Assembly (NCBI GenBank): GCA_002633005.1 | Contig: NMRA01001392.1 | Location: 1 to 22,401, forward strand | From: Phoronis australis | Lineage: Eukaryota > Phoronida > Phoronidae | DNA length: 22,401 nucleotides | Direction: 5' to 3' | Part shown: one piece after another, positions 1-11,975 of the stretch | Layout of the letters: each line of letters starts with the position of its first letter | How positions within the stretch are numbered: position 1 is the first letter of the stretch | The notes under the pieces: generated by a model | The model's input: the letters and a program-made list of their open reading frames with translations, nothing else | What the model was told of the DNA's origin: nothing | The model's database searches: none | Made by a program: the position numbers and the translations under genes

Positions 1-1157
1 AGTGGCGACGGAATACCCATTTCTTTTAGACTAGAACATGTTTCCATTCTGGTAAATCTCGGCAGACATGGCGTCATATACTTTGTTGAAACCACGACAT
101 TGCAAACTTGTCCGTTTACAACACAAACAATTAGTGACTGGTCGCAATAAAGCATATTAAATTCTGACTTAAGTTTGACACAAATGCAATTTTATTACGA
201 CGTCACAAATATTTGACAAAATTCCCCAATAATTCTGACAGGAAGTTCACCCAAGTTTGGTCAAGTCTTGACAGAATACTGTCATAATTAATTTTGAAAC
301 AACTACACAAAAATCTGCATAATTTTAAGTATTTTCTTGATGTTTATTTTAAAGACAGATGATAGAAAACAAAATTGAAATCATTGGAGTGAGAGCTTGA
401 CGTAATTAATGGAAGTCAGTTTTCAGGTTCTTGTCAAATAAAAATAAAAGCCATGATAAGAATCGATCCATTACAACAGAAAAAGTGAGGTAAGAACAGG
501 CTAGACACTTAACATGGATATTTCAGTAGATCCAAGCACTCCGACATCAGACAGTGCGTGACTAAAAAGACTACATGTTGCCTCTGACCAGAGTAATGTT
601 ACTTTTGAGGTTTCAGAAAAATGGAGAATAAAGCTATTTTGATTTGGCTACATCCAAAAGAAACTAAATTCTACAAGCATGGAAGTTTGGCTAAAGATCC
701 TTCAGCAACTCATTGCACAGACTGAGATGGAAAAGTTACAAACTTCAAAAACTGCCTGAATTCATAATTTTCTGAACTGAGTCTTTGCTAAATACACACC
801 CAACTCTCTTGCACATGATTAAGCTCAGTTTTCTCTTAGTATTTACTTATGTTGAAAATTTTGATAATATTATTTTCACTGTTCGGTCATACTGTGTTCT
901 AAATTTAAGAAACTTTACTGTACTTTGGATAGGATAAGATAAATGTTCCATAATTGCCAGGAAAGAGATAAGGCACTTCACTGTAATTGGCAAATACTCT
1001 GAGAAAAGTCACGGTGGATTCAGATGTCATGTGATTAGATTGGTCAATTGGACACATGACACAAAATCCAAATACCTCTACCGTGACAAAAATACGAATA
1101 AAATGCTTTCCAGTTAAAGGTCACCGCGATTTTGTGTAGCAGCACTTCCCCCCCTCC
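1..1157. other. AT-rich non-coding sequence, probably OGDH intron 1
   Basis: I see no exon, RNA gene or clear repeat here. No open frame of note appears on either strand. A short C-run lies at about 1148-1160, just before the duplicated block. The stretch is assigned to the first intron of OGDH only because that gene runs leftwards from 11975 and no second OGDH exon is visible in the window. Confidence 0.5.
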
Positions 1158-1407
1158 CCCGTGGTTAACATCAGCTGGCATATCATAAATCTCGCATCAC
1201 TTGATATCTATGATCACGCATGTAACATTGAATCATACTGTGAAAAAATCCACATTCACACAGGCAGGTGAATTTTTATCAGAAGGCAAATAGAATGTCT
1301 GAATGTGCCAGCAAATAACCCACTTACCAAGAGCAAACTACCAGTAGCATATGCTGCAACTCTTCATAAGCAAAATGCTGTTGGGCATTTGTGTACGACC
1401 ACCATAA
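1158..1407 (+). repeat. Copy A of a 250-bp direct duplication
   Basis: This block, starting CCCGTGGTTAAC and ending ACCACCATAA, is repeated almost exactly at 1409-1659, with a single N (1408) between the copies. I count about eight differences over 250 positions, for example ACGCATG versus ACGCTTG and TTGGGC versus TTGGCC, so identity is about 97%. No gene is recognised in it. The N at the junction and the small scattered differences fit two alleles of one locus placed in tandem by the assembler better than a true tandem duplication. Confidence 0.9.
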
Positions 1408-1408
1408 N

Positions 1409-1659
1409 CCCGTGGTTAACATCAGCTGGCATATCATAAATCTCGCATCACTTGATATCTATGATCACGCTTGTAACATTGAATCATACTGTGAAAAAGA
1501 TCCACATTCATACAGGCAGGTGAATTTTTATCAGAAGGCAAATAGAATGTCTGAATGTGCCAGCAAATAACCCACTTACCAAGAGCAAACTACCAGTAGC
1601 ACATGCTGCAACTCTTCATATGCAAAATGCTGTTGGCCATTTGTGTATGACCACCATAA
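1409..1659 (+). repeat. Copy B of a 250-bp direct duplication
   Basis: This is the second copy of the 1158-1407 block and is one base longer, because it has AAAAAGATCC where copy A has AAAAAATCC. Unique sequence (GTGAACAATTACAGG) follows it. See copy A for the interpretation as probable unmerged haplotypes. Confidence 0.9.
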
Positions 1660-4440
1660 GTGAACAATTACAGGACTGGAGTGTAAGGTAGCTTTTTTCA
1701 TTGCAGGTATGACAACAGGTCTGCAAACTGCTTTGAGGGTTGACCGTTAGTTATAAGAGATGTCTCACGAGAAAAATTCATAAGTGAAGTGATTTTGTGA
1801 CGGCAGATAAAAAAACGATTCCAGTCATCAAACGTCATGCGAATGCAATAAATATGAAATCACAAACTATAGAATATTATAATACAATAAATGTTCTGAC
1901 AATGGACCAAGTGAGCAACACTATCAAAACATTTTTCTTCACTGAATACTAGAGGGCTGGGCTGAAGCCAAATTCACCATCAGACCAGTCTTCCATTATG
2001 ACTAAAGGGGAATTAACAACAACGTTAGTAGGGAAGATGGCTAAACCATTTTGCAAATAGAATTTCGCCACCTCAATGATTAGTACGGCAGTACCAATCA
2101 GTTTTACTGTTGCAGGTATTTTATGATTACTTTTGTATTGAAAGGACCATTTTAGAAAAATAATGGTATGGGTAAACTGACCCACACGGCCTCGAGTCTA
2201 TGGACCATAGACAGATTAACAGTACAATATACCGTGTCCCATACTAGTATAGGCAGAAACAAAAGGGAATGTCTCCTAATTGTTCTATTAGTTGTTTCCC
2301 AACATTTCCTGAATCCTGAATTATTCTGAATCATGAAGTTCAGTACATTTTGCCCACACATATCCAGCTGTATACAAACCATCAAGTGAAGACATAAAAC
2401 CAGTACATTACTAGTCAACAAGGTGTTGGTGTCTTTCTCTGTCAATCTTAGCTAAAGGTTACCGGTTTATTACGTAAGTTCACACAACAATCTTCAGAGC
2501 CATTTTTCTCTCTGTCTTCAATTAAAAGCCGCAAACCAAAAATAACTTGGGACAACTGTTGTGACCACCATTAAGATAAATTACTTTAAGAAGATGTGTG
2601 CTTCAGTGCACGGCTTCCAGCTTATAATTAGAACTGGGTTTTAATCCCATCCACTGATTTTGGGTTATCTTGTTGATCAAAAATATCTTCCAAATGCAAA
2701 CTGGTCTTTACTAAATCTAATCGCAAAGCAGTTTACACATCCTTTCCCACTGGATCTGAAGCTTCGGTCAATGGGAACACTTAACTTGTGTCGTGAATCA
2801 AAGATAACAGCACAAGCTAAACATGAAGTAAAGAGGTGCATTGAACAGTGAAGTGCCAATGCTTCGCTACTATGGGAACACTTAACTTCGATGACATCGG
2901 AGTTATCGGCAGGGGTCTTTGCCTGCATTTGCCAACAGTGGGCAATGAATGTTAACTGCTTGTTAATATTTGTTCTAATAATTACTATTTTGGCAGTATA
3001 AAGCAGTCTATTTCAATTTATCCATCAATTTGCTGGATTCTTTACATTAAAAAATCAAGGAGTTCCCGCCATGCCATACCACCTTTGTTTGGATCAGCTG
3101 TTAACCTGCGCAAGAGTCAATTTTTTCATATGTCATTTTCTAGTACATCGTCATTGTCCCACCCAACTTGCCAACCATTGGCTCCCTTGTGAAGTCGACG
3201 TTCTAATTTCCATCTGGGGAGAGGTCCTTCCCAAGTTTGACGGCAAGCAAAAGCAGCAAGGCCATACCACCAAAGGTCATATTAGCGCCACCTTGTGATA
3301 ACTTTGCAGAACTATAACTCCAAAGCTGATGGGAACACTAACGCTTAACTTCGTGTTTAATCACAGTTAAAATTGAAGCTTCAGTGATAGCGAAGTTAAC
3401 TGTATGGGAAAGGACCTTAAGAATTCCCATGAGACTCTGCTTACGGTCGTTCAGGACCTTAGAAAAACGACTAAATTTGGCAAACTTCAGAACACATAAT
3501 CTCTGAAATGACTGATCGCATTCATACCAAAACTTTCAGATACCGTGCTTTTTGCACTGTTCTCCAAAACTATGTTTAGAATTGGTTTTAAAATTACACA
3601 CTTTTGCAGGAGAGACTATCAAACAATACGACTTTTATGGCTTTTGTGAAAAAACTCAAAAGCTGTATGTAATGAAAACGAAATGAAAATTTAGAAAGTT
3701 GTAAAAGCATTTTTAAGATTCCGAACATTTACATTAAACAAAATGTGGGCGTGTCTGTGATGCCGTAGTTTTGCTGATGCATGTACATTTATTTTGCTTA
3801 CAATATTGCTAAAACGACATGGTCATGTAACCCAATTAATAGCAGATTGGTATAAAGTTAAAAATCACTATTATACAGGCATTCCACATTCTGAAAATAT
3901 ACACTCTTATCCTGTCGAAATCTATAGTTTTCTAGACATGTGACTAAATACCTGTCAAGGCACAAGGTCTTACATAACCTTAAGCTTAGGACATTACTGT
4001 TATCACACTAAATTCACCTGTTGTAAAAACTTAACTCCATCCCTGTATATAGCATACATGGATTTGATTTCAAAGAAAGCTCAATAACACAGTTGTAAAG
4101 GAATTATGAATGCAATGAAGCTGTAAAAACTTATTCATATTATGCTTTGTGCAATCAATAGAGTTGAATGGCACTCATTAGAGTGGCTACTTGACTAAGC
4201 TTCCAGCAACAAATTAGCAATTGATGAATTTCAAAGTTCCTATGCTGTCATCACTTTAACATTAAGATTCACCTTAGTAAACTACTCTTCAACATGCTCT
4301 GCAATATACAGATGAACCTGTACCCCTTGACAGTCTATTTTGCATAATTATGCACACCAAAGATGCAGTTGAAAACAATTACTAGTAAAAAACAAAGCAC
4401 AACACCAGCTTTGCAGCATACATAGTCAATCCGAAACATT
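1660..4440. other. Non-coding stretch with a short repeated motif
   Basis: I find no convincing exon. The open frames here are short and lack recognisable domains. A motif close to ATGGGAACACTTAACTTCG occurs in direct orientation at 2771-2787, 2872-2890 and 3329-3353 (the last with an insertion). A partial inverted copy lies at about 3390-3403, so this may be the remnant of an old short repeat. The region probably belongs to OGDH intron 1. Confidence 0.5.
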
Positions 4441-4702
4441 TACCGTATTCGCCCTAATAACCGCCCATGCCCCTATAAGCGCCCTCCCCACGCGTTTTCA
4501 GACTTTGCTAAAATAAGCGCCCAGCCCATGAACATGTACATGCCAAAAATGCCTTACCTAAAGTCCTAAAATTCTACAGTAACGTCTTCAATTTATCAAT
4601 AATATCCGACAGTCCTGAAAAAAATCATTGTGCGCAGACCACGAGTCTCGCTGCTATGTCTGTATTTAGCCCTGACTATACACTTCAAACTTCGGCCGTG
4701 CC
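4441..4702 (+). mobile_element. Outer TA-flanked element, left part
   Basis: This is the left end of an older element of the same family as the complete copy at 6118-7508. It starts after a TA (4441-4442) with CCGTATTCGCC, followed by AATAACCGCCC and a CCTATAAGCGCCC motif. It then follows the inner copy closely through the CACGCG...TTTTCAGACTTTGC segment and the GTATTTAGCC segment (about 4660-4675, matching about 6325-6340). At 4703 a hAT-like insertion interrupts it, and it resumes at 5734. No coding capacity is seen, so it is a non-autonomous copy. The TA duplication and inverted repeat are compatible with the Tc1/mariner type, but no transposase is present to confirm it. Confidence 0.8.
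4695..4702 (+). repeat. 8-bp target site duplication, left
   Basis: GCCGTGCC here is identical to 5726-5733 and flanks the hAT-like element exactly at its CAGGG and CCTG termini. Confidence 0.85.
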
Positions 4703-5725
4703 CAGGGCTTCATCCAGGATTTCGAACATAGGGTGTCCAAAATGGGTTCCCAATATTCCAGGGCGTCCATGATTCCAACGACGCATTACCCCCTCCCCAC
4801 CACCATTCACCAGTAACCCCCCCCCAAACACACACAGTGAGGCTTTTTTACAATTAAAAAATGCGTTGAACAAGGCTTTTACACCTAATTTTACAAAACA
4901 GCTCCCTTGTATTGGGCTTTTTTAAGTACTAAAAAACTGTTGATAAAGACTTTTATGTTTAAATTTACGAAAACAGCCAAAAAGCTTACCAAACAGGTAT
5001 TACAGATATTGGTTGAACGATGAGTGCACTGTTTTTGGTCATCTCAAGTCAAATTCTGTTGTAAAGTTTATTATATCAACTTCACTAGCTTTATATTCTG
5101 TACAATGAGTCATCAAAGCTGCAGTTACTAACAAAAGAAAAATGCACAGATGATGTGTGGTTTATATTTTGGCAACAGGTGTCACTGCTGCTCCATTTTA
5201 GACGCACATACAAAAGCATAAAACGGGCGAAAACTCAAACATTTTAAATGGGGATATTCTTGAGGCACATCATATTATTAAAATAATGACATTTATTTCG
5301 CTTTTGGTGTTTTCAAAAAAAGATGAAGTAGATAAAACTACAGCTCTGAAACACCAGTTTGGAGTTGAGCAAGGTCCGTGTCCCTATATAAAGTACAGAA
5401 TTGCAGTGGCACATGAGTTTACTGAAAGCAGACACTCTGGCAACCAAACACTGCTAATGATTGACAGGTCTACCAAATAGTTTGAAAATAGGATGAACAT
5501 TGCAACATTTGAAATACATTGTATATTTCTTTCTGAGTCCAAAGGGCCAACTTCTCTCTTTGATTAACTGGGAGTCTTAGTAATCTTACAATGTGGGTGT
5601 CCAAACTGGAGAAATTCTGATTGACAGGGCGTCCAAATGATACATTGGGCGTCCTTGCCAGAGTGTCTACATTAGTGCTAGGGCGTCCATTTGGACGCCT
5701 AGGACGTACGCTGCATGAAGGCCTG
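4703..5725. mobile_element. hAT-like non-autonomous element, long copy
   Basis: The ends are inverted: left CAGGGCTTCATCCAG and right, read on the other strand, CAGGCCTTCATGCAG. A perfect 8-bp direct repeat GCCGTGCC flanks it at 4695-4702 and 5726-5733. CAGGG termini with 8-bp target duplications are typical of the hAT superfamily. Both ends carry copies of a GGGYGTCCAAA-like motif (about 4730, 4762, 5590, 5627, 5646, 5682), and a hairpin GGCGTCC-ATTT-GGACGCC lies at 5682-5699. No transposase is recognisable in its 1023 bp. A shorter relative, missing internal sequence, lies at 14705-15157. Confidence 0.85.
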
Positions 5726-5733
5726 GCCGTGCC
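5726..5733 (+). repeat. 8-bp target site duplication, right
   Basis: GCCGTGCC here is the exact partner of 4695-4702. The target lies inside the outer TA-flanked element, so the hAT-like element arrived after it. Confidence 0.85.
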
Positions 5734-6117
5734 TAAAAACGAACACAAAAGTTTTGCTGATCTTCTTAAGAATGTTTCCCACTATGGTCTGGCCTTTCAG
5801 AACAGACGTAGCGTACTTGTCAACAAGATTGTATTGAAGATATTTCAAGCCCTCAACAGGAATACAACTTTCTTTGTACACATGAAAACCCGGCATGAAT
5901 CGAAGACAAATAAAAAACTTGGCCAGTGTTAAAGAAGCACGTGGCCAGAAAGAGCTTGATGCATACATGTACCAGTCATCAAAGACATTAGTCGGGAGCT
6001 ATCCATTCATGAAACGGGTAGCATAGCATCGACAAGAAATGAATATTGGCACTAATTTCCGAAAGTTTCTAATACTATAAAAATGTTTGCGTTATTTTTA
6101 GAGGGATTGTTTGATTA
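5734..6117 (+). mobile_element. Outer TA-flanked element, middle part
   Basis: This is the continuation of the outer element after the hAT-like insertion. From about 5938 it aligns with about 6460-6640 of the inner copy: the CACGTGGCCAG, CATCAAAGACATTAGTCGGGA, CCATTCATGAAACGGGTA and GAATATTGGCACTAATTTCC segments are shared, with scattered differences. It ends at TTTGAT plus TA (6116-6117), where the inner copy has inserted. The open frames crossing this piece have no recognisable domain and are not conserved in the inner copy. Confidence 0.8.
6116..6117 (+). repeat. TA target duplication, left of inner element
   Basis: The pre-insertion site can be read in the inner copy at about 6635-6650 as TTTGATTAACCATAATTGG. 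The filled site reads TTTGATTA, then the element, then TACTCATAATTGG. This comparison places the duplicated TA at 6116-6117 and 7509-7510. Confidence 0.8.
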
Positions 6118-7508
6118 CCGTATTCGCCGTAATAACCGCCCATGCCCCTATAAGCGCCCCCCCACGCGTTTTCAGACTTTGCTGAAATAAGCGCCCAGTC
6201 CATGAACGTGTACATGCGAACAATGACATACCTACAGTCCTAAAACTCGGCTACAGGAACGTCTTCAATTTATCAAAAAAATTTTGCACGGGTCTTCTAG
6301 ACCACCAGCGGCACTGCTACGTTTGTATTTAGCCGTGACTTTACATTTCAAAGTAACGCAGCGCTTCAAAAAGAACGCAACAGCGTTGCAAGGCTCTCGC
6401 GACGCCTTCCAGTAGACACATCGACTGTCTCATGAATAAAAATAACTCGGTGTTAAACGCACGTGGCCAGGAAGCGCGCGATACATACATGAACCTGTCA
6501 TCAAAGACATTAGTCGGGAACTATCCATTCATGAAACGGGTAACATAGCATTGATAAGAAATGAATATTGGCACTAATTTCCGACAATTTCTAATACTAT
6601 AAAACATGTTTGCGTTATTTTTGAGATGGATTGTTTGATTAACCATAATTGGTGTTTTTAAGCCGAATATCCGATAAAATGACAACTGACAGTGAATGCT
6701 TACACACCCTTACACCGAAAAATAACTGTCAGATAGTTACGTACGCATCCAGCTACACGGCGACTAATATGGGCCTTACCGAGACAAATGTCGAAAGTTT
6801 TTAGCACGAGACCGGCAAGTGCTGAATGAAACACGCTCTGGTTTAGGCCTACTGCTTGTGCAAATTTCTTTAGACACATCTTACTAGTTAGATTGCGTGG
6901 CTCTGGCCAAAAGACGGTCTCTGCTTTGGCAAATGAACTCTGGTGACACGCACGCGCTCGCTTACTCGCAGACGAACTTCAAAACAAACGTCACGTGACA
7001 ACAACATGTGTGTTCGTCCAGACATTTTTCTCGCCGTGTTGCCGATCATACATGTAGATGGCACGATGTTGTACAGATTTGTACTTAAACCTGCCGTTAA
7101 TCCAGATTCCACGGGAACTTAAAAAATCTTGGAGACGCTACTTATAAAACTTAATGAGGATTTCAGGTAATTTGCTTGAGGTGAAAAAATGTTTATTCAA
7201 GCAGTGACGTCGCCGTATCGAAGACGGCGATTTCGAGGCAGTCAGTCGGCGAGTTTTCGCCCTGGGATTTCAGCACAATTTTCTGTAACATGATCGTAAT
7301 TTAGCAGCAAAGTTTGATAGCAATGCACCACAGTTTTGTTGAAAGTCTTTCATAGATTACATATACGTCACAGCGTAAATTTGATGAATCTTAGCTTCCG
7401 ATTTCACCTGTTTCGGAGACCGGGTTTCAATCGCCTTGGGTTATAATAAGCGCCCCCTCTGAACCGAACTTTTCTAAGCGCCCTGGGCGGTTATTACGGC
7501 GAATACGG
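6118..7508. mobile_element. Complete inner TA-flanked element (1.39 kb)
   Basis: The terminal inverted repeats are perfect over at least 24 bases. The left end begins CCGTATTCGCCGTAATAACC, and the right end is its exact complement ending GGTTATTACGGCGAATACGG. A TA duplication lies at 6116-6117 and 7509-7510. ATAAGCGCCC motifs follow the left repeat and precede the right one in inverted arrangement. It contains 6462-6640 and 6643-7015 as one continuous stretch, homologous to the outer flanks (5938-6115 and 7511-7876). It therefore inserted into another copy of its own family. No transposase is recognised, and short minus-strand open frames near 6900-7100 are not conserved between copies. It is a non-autonomous DNA transposon; a Tc1/mariner-type mobiliser is inferred only from the TA target. 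Confidence 0.9.
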
Positions 7509-7876
7509 TACTCATAATTGGTGTTTGTAAACCAAATAATCGATAAAATGACCACTGACAGTGAATGCTTACACACCCTTACACCAAAAAATAAATGTCA
7601 GATAGTCACGAATGCATCCAGCCACACCGCGACTAATATGGGCCTCAACGAAACAAATGTCGAATGTTTTTAGCACGAGACCAGCAGGTGATGAATGAAA
7701 CACGTTCTGCTTTAGGCCTACTGCTTGTGCAACTTTCTTTAGATACAATGCACATCTAACTCGTTGGATTGCGTTTACTCTTGGCAAATGAACTCTGGTG
7801 ACACGCACGCACTCGCTTACTCAAACACGCAGACGCAGTTCAAAACAAACGTCACGTGACAACAACATGTGTGTTC
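7509..7876 (+). mobile_element. Outer TA-flanked element, right part (truncated)
   Basis: This part aligns with 6641-7015 of the inner copy at roughly 88-90% by eye, with a short insertion and deletion near 7755-7785 and 7822-7830. Homology stops after CAACATGTGTGTTC at about 7875. The remaining part of the family, including the right inverted repeat, is absent from the outer copy. A 27-bp tandem array starts a few bases later (7881). Both copies carry a GTCACGTGAC palindrome (6990-6999 and 7851-7860). Confidence 0.8.
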
Positions 7877-7880
7877 ATGC

Positions 7881-7972
7881 GTGTTAAGTTGTGTAAATTA
7901 GAATTGGGTGTTAAGTCGTATAAATTGGAATTGGGTGTTAAGTCATATAAATTGGAATTGGGTGTTAAGTCG
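7881..7972 (+). repeat. 27-bp tandem repeat, about 3.4 units
   Basis: The units start at 7881, 7908 and 7935, with a partial unit at 7962. Each begins GTGTTAAGT and ends AAATTGGAATTGG (AAATTAGAATTGG in unit 1). Units 2 and 3 differ by one base and unit 1 by several. The array begins within six bases of the point where the outer transposon copy loses homology to the inner one. Confidence 0.9.
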
Positions 7973-7997
7973 AGCATAGGCATTAACCAAAGTGTCA

Positions 7998-8215
7998 TCC
8001 ACACACAGACTTACCTTACATAATTTACTCCTGGATCGACCTGTCACTAGGTTGAGGGCTGACTTGACTCTATTTAACTAATGCTACTTACTCCACTTAT
8101 GACAACTTACTCCAGCTCATCAAGATAGGGTAACTTGTTCTAGGGCAACTCGCACCACTAATCATTATGTGGCAACAAACCTGGGCACTAGTGCAAGAGT
8201 GAGCCTGTGTGTGGA
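7998..8215. mobile_element. Possible small inverted-repeat element (MITE-like)
   Basis: TCCACACACAGACT (7998-8011) is matched on the other strand by TCCACACACAGGCT (8202-8215), 13 of 14 positions, around about 190 bp of non-coding sequence. I could not identify a convincing target duplication. A chance inverted repeat in simple CA-rich sequence is possible, so confidence is low. Confidence 0.35.
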
Positions 8216-11200
8216 CGGGATTCTAGCTAAGTACGGTGGGCCAGGCTCTAGTTAAAGGTGGGGAATCTTTCTAGTAATGATTGAGTGAAATTCATACCAT
8301 TAGCACGTGCAATTAGGAATGCTTAATTACCGAATTAAAGCACCAAAACAAAGGGTTCCGCCCTTCAACATAAACTAAAAAAATGGAAATGCTGCATGAA
8401 ATTTTAAATGGTAAAGAATTTTTAATTGAAGAAGTTTATAATAATTATAAATTCAGTGTTCTCCATGACCCACATTAACAGGTCATTACAACTTGTTTGC
8501 TTTTACATCTAACCTGTTTAAATATCACTAACAGAATTGACTTTCTCACTTAGACCAAAAAAGTAACATTTTTGAGAGTTCGCTATGACGTGTACACGCT
8601 GTGCACAATCTAAATTTTCAGTGCTTGAAAATGCCGCCTGTTTGAATTTTTTAGTGTAGAGAGCAATTAAATTTAGTTTAAGTGGCATGGGTAGAATTAT
8701 AAACCCAAAACAAAGAGCCCATGAAACATGTTCTCATATATCTAACATTGTACATACATACCCCAGTGACACTTTCTTCTGCCCAACTATAATAAAAAAT
8801 CTACGGTCTGAGCTTGTCATGCAATCATTTCAACTTCGGAGCATGCTCCGACTGCTTAAAATAAAAAAGCTCAATGAAATCCCACATATTAGAATGCAGT
8901 GTGGCATTTTTTGGAAACGAGCACAGTGGGCTGATTTGAATGTGCCCAAAACTGTCTAGCAAGCAGTACATTTCTAAGAGTGTTTTATGGTTATTAGTAT
9001 TAAGAAATGGCCATTAGATGACATAAAACTTGTTGAACTCATAAGAAATTTGAAAAGTGTTGTCTCCCTGGAAATTATTTGCCAATTTTCATGAAAATAT
9101 GTCTGAAGAATTCCAAAAATATAGAGGCAAACATGAAAAAATTCCCATTAGTAAGCTCAGAGACAGTAAGATTGGGAATACACTTGTCAAATTTCCAACA
9201 AATCTCACAGTGGGTTTAGGAGATATAGCCATAGATGCAAAAATGCCACTAAGAGCACCAAAGTAGTTGGACCTGTCTGAAAATCTAAGCCATTAGTGCC
9301 CAACTGTCAAAGATCCTCATAGCGGTTTGGCAGATACAGAGGCAGACGACAAAAAATGATTCACAAAATGGTCACTATCAAAAAATTATAATGCCTTGAA
9401 ATGTTTTACACATTGCAATGCATTGATGTAGCTTAAATTAAGTATTTTATGACTCTACTTATTTTGAGAATAAATCTTTCCTTGGTATACGAAAGAATGT
9501 CATCCTGAACACCATCTAGGTCATTTTCATTTGATCAGTTTCTTGGAAATAAGTAGCCTTAGTTCAGGGAGTTTTTGGCTGTGTATTAAAGTTATTAAAA
9601 TCATGATATCTACTAATGAAATATTTGAATTCTATTAAATGCTTACTTTTATACATTTCGTTGAAACCGCTAATATTCCATGAATTACATTGTTTCCTGA
9701 ATTCATGATACCTATTAGTTGGTAAAAAACCCAAACGTTATCTGTACGCAGGAAGCTTTTCGGTAAATTATGCCCCACACTGACTATCAAAGTCACATTA
9801 CTATAAGTACCTTTCAAGCAATTTTGAGCTTTGAGGGACACCTTTGGAGGGTGTTGATATCTGTAATTCCTTCCACCTCTAACAATCAACATTTCATTAA
9901 GAATGGTCCTTTGTTCAGTTACCCAAGTGGGAACTGACGGGTTCTGAGAAATGACCCATTTCTGTTTTGATTGTAAAAGCATGAAATTTTTTAAACCATG
10001 TCGAGGTCAACTTCAATGACTTCCATATTAAGCCAATCACTAATGTATTTCACAAGTAATCCACCAAAATTCACCAATGCCTGAAACTTGGCCATAAGGG
10101 TTGGACCTTTCGTACTTAAAAAATGGCGTCGTTGACAAACGAAGAAACATATTGGGAAAAAATCTTTACTACTGAAGCATTTGTTCGAGTTTGAACTTTG
10201 AAGGAATCAAAGACGTCAACGACCTCCTAAGGTGTCCCTCTATGCTCAAAAGGAACTTATAGCAATCACTTAGCCAACAAGTTTCTGACGTATTGGGCCT
10301 TATGGTATGATCACCATATGTCCCTGCTACACTGGCCCAGTTCACAAAACGGTACTATCCAGGTATCTACTAGGATTTTTTAACAACAAGCATAGTTTTG
10401 CATTGATTCATCTTTCGAAAATTAAAGCACAACCGGGAAGTTCATATCTTTTCACTGGTTTAAAACACTCTACAAATGATCGCAAGCATTATTGCACTTC
10501 TTGTTTCAAAACTTACAAGGAAAGTTGCCAAAACCAGGGGTATTTGTCCTACAAACTTATACATATAGTGTTGACTGCCTCAAACATTCTGTAATGGGCT
10601 TGATGTTGATTTATCAGGCCATGCTTTAGTGTCATGGGCTGAAATGCCAAGCCAGGCCAAAAGTTCAAACCTGACGCAGCACATTTCAAACTCGAGGCGC
10701 ATTTTCCAAACTCGACGCGGCAAAATCCAAACTCGTTACAGCGTTGAGTTAAAACAAGTCGTGGAGAACACTGGGGTGAATGGTTCTTGTGGAATGCAAA
10801 GCCCGTTGAAGTTAGGCTTTAAGTCTGATGTGTGATGTCACTATGACAATTTTTTCATAACTCAAATGTCTTTCAATCAACATTCCACCCATGTAAGTTG
10901 CATTGAACAAAGTTGGGAAGAAGTCACACCAGAACAGGGGTTCAGATTACTTGTTACAATTCAATTCTCCAGCTCTAGACATGTACAAAGAATAGAAAAA
11001 ATATCTGAGCCTGTTTACACCTGACCCGTATCATAAAACTTCCGTTAATATCATTGATTATATTCTTGCTTAATGCAAACAAGTTGCATCAGCATTAGCC
11101 GGCATAGCAGACAATCTACTCATCCATTCCAAGTAGACGACAACTGAGATAACTAGACTGGTTTATAGTTCAATGAATAATCGACTATTTCATGCAATAT

Positions 11201-11774
11201 AATTCACACTGTTGTATGACATCCTTTGCAAATGTGAACGCAATACAATAAATAAAATTGATCATTTCGTCATCCATTACGTCAGTGTTTAAGGGTGCTT
11301 TACCATCTTAGAAAACTGCAATGTCAAGGTCATTGGGTAGTCCTCAACTGCATTCAATTGCTTTGCATTGTCAGTGAACCAGGCAGTTACGAAAATTGGT
11401 CAGGTCAGTAAGCGAACACAAGGAAGGAATGGGGTAAAATGACTATGCTGAACAAGGGGAAAAGCTCAAAATACGATTTTAACTTATTGTTTGTCCTGTC
11501 TGATCCACAAACATCGACAACAGCCATGTAACTTGTGTATACATTGCATACTCAATTTCACGAGCAATTTTTGCCTACCAGTGAAGTTTTCCCTTCAGAA
11601 TTACTGTAGGTGTGTGACACAAGTTTGGGCAAGATTATGAATGGGGGGAGAGCAAAAAGAAGAATGATTTTTACACGCAGGGGAAAACACTATACACGCA
11701 TCGGGCCTGTAACCATGTTTTCAACAATAGAAACATAATGGTCGTGTCACATCCTTCTCAGTTCCTGTACTTAC
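8216..11774. other. Non-coding stretch, probably OGDH intron 1
   Basis: No exon could be recognised. The longest open frame (minus strand, 9635-9982, 115 codons) has no domain I recognise, no splice-site context and no homologous neighbour, so it is not called a gene. A weak 20-21-bp tandem repeat lies at 10664-10740. I looked on the minus strand for the next expected OGDH coding segment (the conserved SWD-type block after SVHK) and did not find it. Confidence 0.5.
10664..10740 (+). repeat. Degenerate 20-21-bp tandem repeat, about 4 units
   Basis: Four units of the form TTCAAACTCGACGCGGCAAA start at about 10664, 10685, 10705 and 10726, the last partial. They differ from each other by a few bases (CCTGACGCAGC, CTCGAGGCGCA, CTCGACGCGGC, CTCGTTACAGC). 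The units are CpG-rich compared with their surroundings. Confidence 0.7.
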
Positions 11775-11975
11775 TTTATGCACACTATCAGGATCGACTT
11801 GCCAGGCCTGGTACATCTCTTCAACATATGTTGACGAACTTCCATTAAGGAATGGTTCTGCCGCAACGGGTGCCACATACTGTCTCGCTTGATATATTAA
11901 AGCAAGCGGTCTCGTTTGTGCTGCATTTCTTACCAGTGGCTTAGCACTGGTCATGAACGTCCTAGCACGATACAT
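11775..11975 (-). CDS. OGDH: 2-oxoglutarate dehydrogenase (E1o), first coding exon
   Basis: This exon encodes the N-terminal 67 residues of the E1 component of the mitochondrial 2-oxoglutarate dehydrogenase complex, the thiamine-diphosphate enzyme that decarboxylates 2-oxoglutarate in the citric acid cycle. Residues 1 to about 35 (MYRARTFMTSAKPLVRN...) are rich in Arg, Ala and Ser and have no acidic residue, as expected of a mitochondrial presequence. Residues 36-67 (APVAAEPFLNG, then SSTYVEEMYQAW, then DPDSVHK) match the highly conserved start of mature animal OGDH. In the family this N-terminal segment helps dock E1 to the rest of the complex. An in-frame TAA lies 12 nt upstream of the ATG, which supports the start. 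The exon ends at AAA followed by a consensus donor GTAAGT (minus strand), at the SVHK boundary I recall for animal OGDH. The thiamine-binding and catalytic domains lie in exons outside this window, to the left. Confidence 0.9.
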